Shown in pieces: positions 6,132 through 8,454 of a DNA stretch of 8,454 nucleotides. The stretch lies in assembly GCA_964601325.1 (NCBI GenBank), contig CAZRNA010000074.1, positions 1-8,454 of the forward strand, written 5' to 3'. Each line of letters begins with the position of its first letter. Positions within the stretch are counted from its first letter, which is position 1. Below the pieces are notes generated by a model, which was not told the DNA's origin, did not search any database, and saw only the letters and a program-made list of their open reading frames with translations. The translations under genes were made by a program, and so were the position numbers. The stretch is from CAVPLU01 sp964601325. Its GTDB lineage: Archaea; Thermoproteota; Bathyarchaeia; 40CM-2-53-6.

Positions 6132-6851
6132 ATGAGGCTCGTGTTGCTTGGGACTGGTGATTCTTTCTGCTCCGACGGTCGCGCCTCCACAAGTATCCTA
6201 ATTGATGGCAGCAAACGGATACTGCTGGACTGCCCTCCGCAAATCGTGTACGCCCTCCGCTCAAATGGGTACTCCCCGAATGACTTGGACTATGCCCTGA
6301 TCAGCCACAAGCATGGTGACCATGTGGTTGGTCTTGTGTTTCTTACGGAGTGTCTCCTCTACAAGGACAAGGGCACCTTGGAGATCTATGGACCCAAAGG
6401 CCTGAAGAGTCTAGTCTACAGCCTCTACTACAAACTGTTTCCCAGGGAAGATCTCTCCAAGATTCTCAATTTCCTACCCGACCTACGTGGTCTTCCGTTC
6501 ACTTGCACGAAAGCAAGAGGCGCTCATTCGCCTCCGGACACGATCTACAGGATCGAACTTGACGGCACCACGGTAGTCTACACCGGAGACACGACACAGA
6601 TCGATCTGTCCAAGATCGCAAGGAACGCAGACTACCTCATTCACGAAGCTGCAGAGACTAACGCGGTGGTGGCGAGGCGACTCAGACACTCAACTCCAAC
6701 TCAAGCCGCCAAGGCGGCAAAGAGGGCCAGAGCAAGAAATCTTGTATTAGTTCACAGCCCAAGACTCACGCACAAACAGAAGCGCGAGGTCACCCGCATT
6801 TTTCCAAGAACAATCTTCTCCACTGACGGCCAAGTCATAGATGTACCCTAA
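6132..6851 (+). CDS. RNase Z-like metallo-beta-lactamase-fold hydrolase (tRNA 3' endonuclease family)
   Basis: The 239-residue protein starts with the family strand RLVLLGTGDSF. H59-K-H61-G-D63-H64 is the metal-binding HxHxDH motif, followed by the GL pair typical of RNase Z. H132 (AHSPPD), D153 in YTGDTT, H186 in RHSTPTQAA and H208 in LVLVHSPR follow in the order known for the RNase Z/ElaC family (compare its H-S/T..AA and LxHxS/..R elements). The family cleaves the 3' trailer from tRNA precursors using two zinc ions in the cytoplasm. All ligands are present. It is shorter than the usual 300 or so residues, so the flexible arm is reduced (around 85-125), and it may be a paralogue acting on another phosphodiester or ester. 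It is separated by 167 bases from the upstream gene and has its own promoter and ribosome site. Confidence 0.8.
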   Translation: MRLVLLGTGDSFCSDGRASTSILIDGSKRILLDCPPQIVYALRSNGYSPNDLDYALISHKHGDHVVGLVFLTECLLYKDKGTLEIYGPKGLKSLVYSLYYKLFPREDLSKILNFLPDLRGLPFTCTKARGAHSPPDTIYRIELDGTTVVYTGDTTQIDLSKIARNADYLIHEAAETNAVVARRLRHSTPTQAAKAAKRARARNLVLVHSPRLTHKQKREVTRIFPRTIFSTDGQVIDVP

Positions 6852-6934
6852 CCGAGTATCGTGGGATACGCGTGGTAATTCAAAGGCAGAATTCCCAGAA
6901 CGATGAGGGTGGCGATTCAATTTGCGAGACTCGT

Positions 6935-6950
6935 GCGAGGGTTCCCTCGC
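6935..6950. terminator. Perfect hairpin GCGAGGG-TT-CCCTCGC between convergent genes
   Basis: Seven perfect base pairs surround a 2-base centre (in RNA, six pairs with a GUUC loop). It sits in the 152-base gap between the plus-strand RNase Z-like gene and the minus-strand methyltransferase, where a symmetric structure could end or process transcripts from both sides. No T-run follows on either strand, so a protein-binding palindrome is an equal alternative. Confidence 0.45.
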
Positions 6951-6981
6951 TCAAGAATCACTCTGGACGATGGTTACTCTG

Positions 6982-6991
6982 GTGTGCACAC
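6982..6991. repeat. Palindrome GTGTGCACAC
   Basis: A perfect 10-base palindrome lies 13 bases past the stop codon of the minus-strand methyltransferase, in the same convergent gap as the 6935-6950 hairpin. It may be a dimer-binding site; its length alone does not exclude chance. Confidence 0.35.
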
Positions 6992-7003
6992 ACTTAGGTT
7001 CCG

Positions 7004-7885
7004 TCAGCGAGGTTTGACTGCCCGAATGTAGAATACGGGCCAGTCGAAGATGAACGCATCGTCGTGCACGAACTGCTCCAAGGCAGACCGGAGGTCGCGG
7101 AGAAACATTCTCCGATTTGAGGCAGTCATCTCGGACATCTCTCTACGAATCGTCGACCGGCAGAGACGGAGTCTCAGGAAGTCTTCTATGCTGTTCAGAC
7201 GCACTCGGTGCCTGCGCTTGACAAGTGACGCCTTCTTGAACCCAGCCTCTAGGAGAATGTGGAGTTGCACATTTGCCTCGACAAAATCCGCAACGAGCGC
7301 TGCTCTTTCGCGAGCCAGTTGCGGAGATGGTGTTGCGGTGCTATATCTTCCTAGGATTTCTCCGAAGATCCTGTGCGGTTTGACATCGGTGAGGTTCCAG
7401 TCATTGAACACGAAGACGCCGCCTGGTCGAAGGACTCTTGAGATTTCCTTGATGCATTGAGGGAAGTGTGCAACGTTGATGCCGCAGTTGGAGATTACGA
7501 CGTCAAAGAAGCTGTCTGGAAAGCGTAACTCCTCTGTAAGCGTCTTAAGAAACTTCACGTTCCTCAAGCCCGCTGAGACGGTCCTTTTGCGTGCAAGTCG
7601 TATCATCTCTTCAGACGAATCAATTCCCACGACGAGTCCCACGGATGGTGCTGTCTTGCATAGCTCGCGAGCGGCTAAGCCGGAGCCGGTCCCGACATCA
7701 AGGATAACATCGCCTGCCGAGGGCGAGGAAACGAGCGCCAGTTCTTTTGCGAAAAGTGAGAAGATTGGCACCCAATACCTGTCCCATGCGAGCGCATCGC
7801 TTTGCCAGAGGGACTCAGCAACAGAGTCAGCCTCTGTAAGCGAAATCCTATCATGTCGAGACGACCTCAAAGGAACTCCTCTCAC
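7004..7885 (-). CDS. Class I SAM-dependent methyltransferase (UbiE/SmtA-like)
   Basis: The protein has the class I Rossmann methyltransferase signature: ILDVGTGSGLAAREL (motif I, SAM-binding glycine loop), an acidic residue at the end of strand 2 in VGIDSSEEM, FDVVISNCGINVAHF (motif III/IV region) and LRPGGVFVFNDW after strand 5. It thus transfers a methyl group from SAM to a small molecule, lipid or protein not identifiable from sequence. The C-terminal half (RRHRVRLNSIEDFLR to FDWPVFYIRAVKPR) is a family-type cap. The frame is open to an ATG at 7948, but that ATG lies inside DNA derived from the 3' flank of a TPR gene, and the extra 22 residues are not domain-like. I therefore prefer GTG at 7885-7883 (MRGVPLRSSRHDRIS); TTG at 7870 is another choice. 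It follows the second CNB gene on the same strand. Confidence 0.75.
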   Translation of the reverse strand: MRGVPLRSSRHDRISLTEADSVAESLWQSDALAWDRYWVPIFSLFAKELALVSSPSAGDVILDVGTGSGLAARELCKTAPSVGLVVGIDSSEEMIRLARKRTVSAGLRNVKFLKTLTEELRFPDSFFDVVISNCGINVAHFPQCIKEISRVLRPGGVFVFNDWNLTDVKPHRIFGEILGRYSTATPSPQLARERAALVADFVEANVQLHILLEAGFKKASLVKRRHRVRLNSIEDFLRLRLCRSTIRREMSEMTASNRRMFLRDLRSALEQFVHDDAFIFDWPVFYIRAVKPR

Positions 7886-7933
7886 GACGCGACCATTCGA
7901 GACATTACGACTTGAGTCCGCTCTACCGGCTTC

Positions 7934-8041
7934 GCCCCAGACTTGCATCAATCACCGAGGGTCCGCCGATTATCTTGACTTCGTCTCCGGCTTGAACATT
8001 TCTCTGATCTTGTCCAGAAGCTCCTGATACCTTGGGTCGGT
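7934..8041 (-). repeat. Copy B of the 108-bp inverted duplication
   Basis: The minus strand here matches 2281-2388 at 90 of 108 positions without gaps. It includes the last 24 codons and the TAA of a TPR protein and continues 36 bases past the stop, into what is now the region before the methyltransferase. Confidence 0.8.
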
Positions 8042-8086
8042 CATTGCTTCAATTCTTGCTCTGTTGGATTGTTCTTCACAGCCTCG
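7970..8086 (-). pseudogene. C-terminal scrap of a cyclase/TPR-family protein
   Basis: The minus strand reads RARIEAMTDPRYQELLDKIR and then EMFKPETKSR before a TAA at 7972-7970. It matches the C-terminus of the 688-2352 protein (GRTDPRYQKLLDKLRE, then ETETKSS). Only about 25 residues are alike; from 8045 upwards the similarity stops, and the segment begins directly after the CNB stop codon in the same frame. An ATG at 8044 would give a 24-residue peptide. It is best read as the tail left by a deletion or duplication that joined a CNB gene to a TPR gene remnant. Confidence 0.65.
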
Positions 8087-8454
8087 CTACTGGCCGAGTA
8101 TCTGAGCATTCATGCTCAGTCGACGGACGGATTCCTGCAGCAACTTCAGCGCCATCTTCGGATGGTTGGACACAATGCTCTTGAAGCTCCATGAAGTCAA
8201 GGCGAGGCATCTTGACGGTTCAAGTGCCACAACATCTGCTGACCTGGGCTGATTGTCCAAGATTGACATCTCGCCGAAGAACTGGCCGGGTCCGAGTTTG
8301 GACAGGACTTGTCCGTCTGATCGAACCTCCACTGTGCCGTCCGCTATGAGATAGAAGCCAACGCCTGATTCCCCTTTTTGCACGATGATGTCGCCGCTCT
8401 CATACTTGAGCTCCTTGAATGAGCGTGCAATGACCTTCAGCTCCTTCTCGGTGA
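8087..8454 (-). CDS. Second cyclic-nucleotide-binding protein, N-terminus beyond right edge
   Basis: The frame is open from the right edge to a TAG at 8089-8087, so the start lies outside; a GTG at 8383 is internal (within SGDIIVQKGESG) and is not the true start. Visible are the strands LKYESGDIIVQKG, GFYLIADGTVEVRSDG, and an intact phosphate-binding cassette FGEMSILDNQPRSADV with its Glu and Arg, then the C-terminal helix. It should bind a cyclic nucleotide. It is about 65% identical over 98 residues to the CNB protein at 4847-5284, in opposite orientation. Downstream on the same strand come the TPR tail scrap and the methyltransferase, possibly cotranscribed. The TAG stop is followed in frame by 38 sense codons. 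Confidence 0.85.
   Translation of the reverse strand, partial: TEKELKVIARSFKELKYESGDIIVQKGESGVGFYLIADGTVEVRSDGQVLSKLGPGQFFGEMSILDNQPRSADVVALEPSRCLALTSWSFKSIVSNHPKMALKLLQESVRRLSMNAQILGQ

Noticed and set aside
6921..6956. tRNA T-arm at GCGAGGGTTCCCTCGC
   Set aside because: The stem with GGGTTC looks like a T-arm, but the loop is far too short and there is no acceptor stem, D-arm or anticodon arm in the preceding bases.
7050..8027. Plus-strand open frames of 136 and 183 residues
   Set aside because: They are antisense to the methyltransferase, with Ser/Arg-rich translations and no domain features.

Overview
The window looks archaeal and mesophilic, most like a member of the Nitrososphaerota/Bathyarchaeia side of the tree, although the lineage is an inference. 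The signs are A/T-rich TATA-like boxes rather than bacterial -35/-10 promoters, T-run terminators, an archaeal-style cyclase/TolB-like/TPR protein, a small ribbon-helix-helix regulator of a kind I associate with these archaea, and a short RNase Z-like protein. Base composition is roughly half G+C, and both AGR and CGN arginine codons are used.

Left part (1-2955). The left edge cuts a minus-strand MttB-family methyltransferase, of which the first 143 residues are visible. Divergent from it is a large gene (688-2352) coding for the last third of a class III nucleotide cyclase domain, a TolB-like domain and a long TPR array. Its cyclase N-terminal half is absent. It is followed by a detached fragment (2575-2955) of a paralogue of its own C-terminus.

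Middle (2956-5964). A 507-base stretch without a protein gene holds a T-run terminator, a TATA-like box and a candidate structured RNA of about 210 nt with nested helices and a T-run at its end. Next come a PqqD-like/M50 membrane zinc protease, a single-domain cyclic-nucleotide-binding (CNB) protein and a ribbon-helix-helix DNA-binding protein, all on the plus strand.

Right part (5965-8454). An RNase Z-like metallo-beta-lactamase protein converges on a minus-strand cluster. Read in its own direction, that cluster is a second CNB protein (cut by the right edge), a 36-codon tail fragment of the TPR family, and a class I SAM-dependent methyltransferase. Perfect palindromes lie in the intergenic spaces at 6005-6018, 6935-6950 and 6982-6991.

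The common theme is cyclic-nucleotide signalling: a cyclase-family remnant, two closely related CNB receptors, and a membrane protease beside one of them. The second theme is duplication and decay. Three copies of the same TPR C-terminus are present, two as fragments, and one is an inverted copy 83% identical over 108 bases that includes sequence beyond the stop codon. No insertion sequence, CRISPR array, tRNA or rRNA was recognised.
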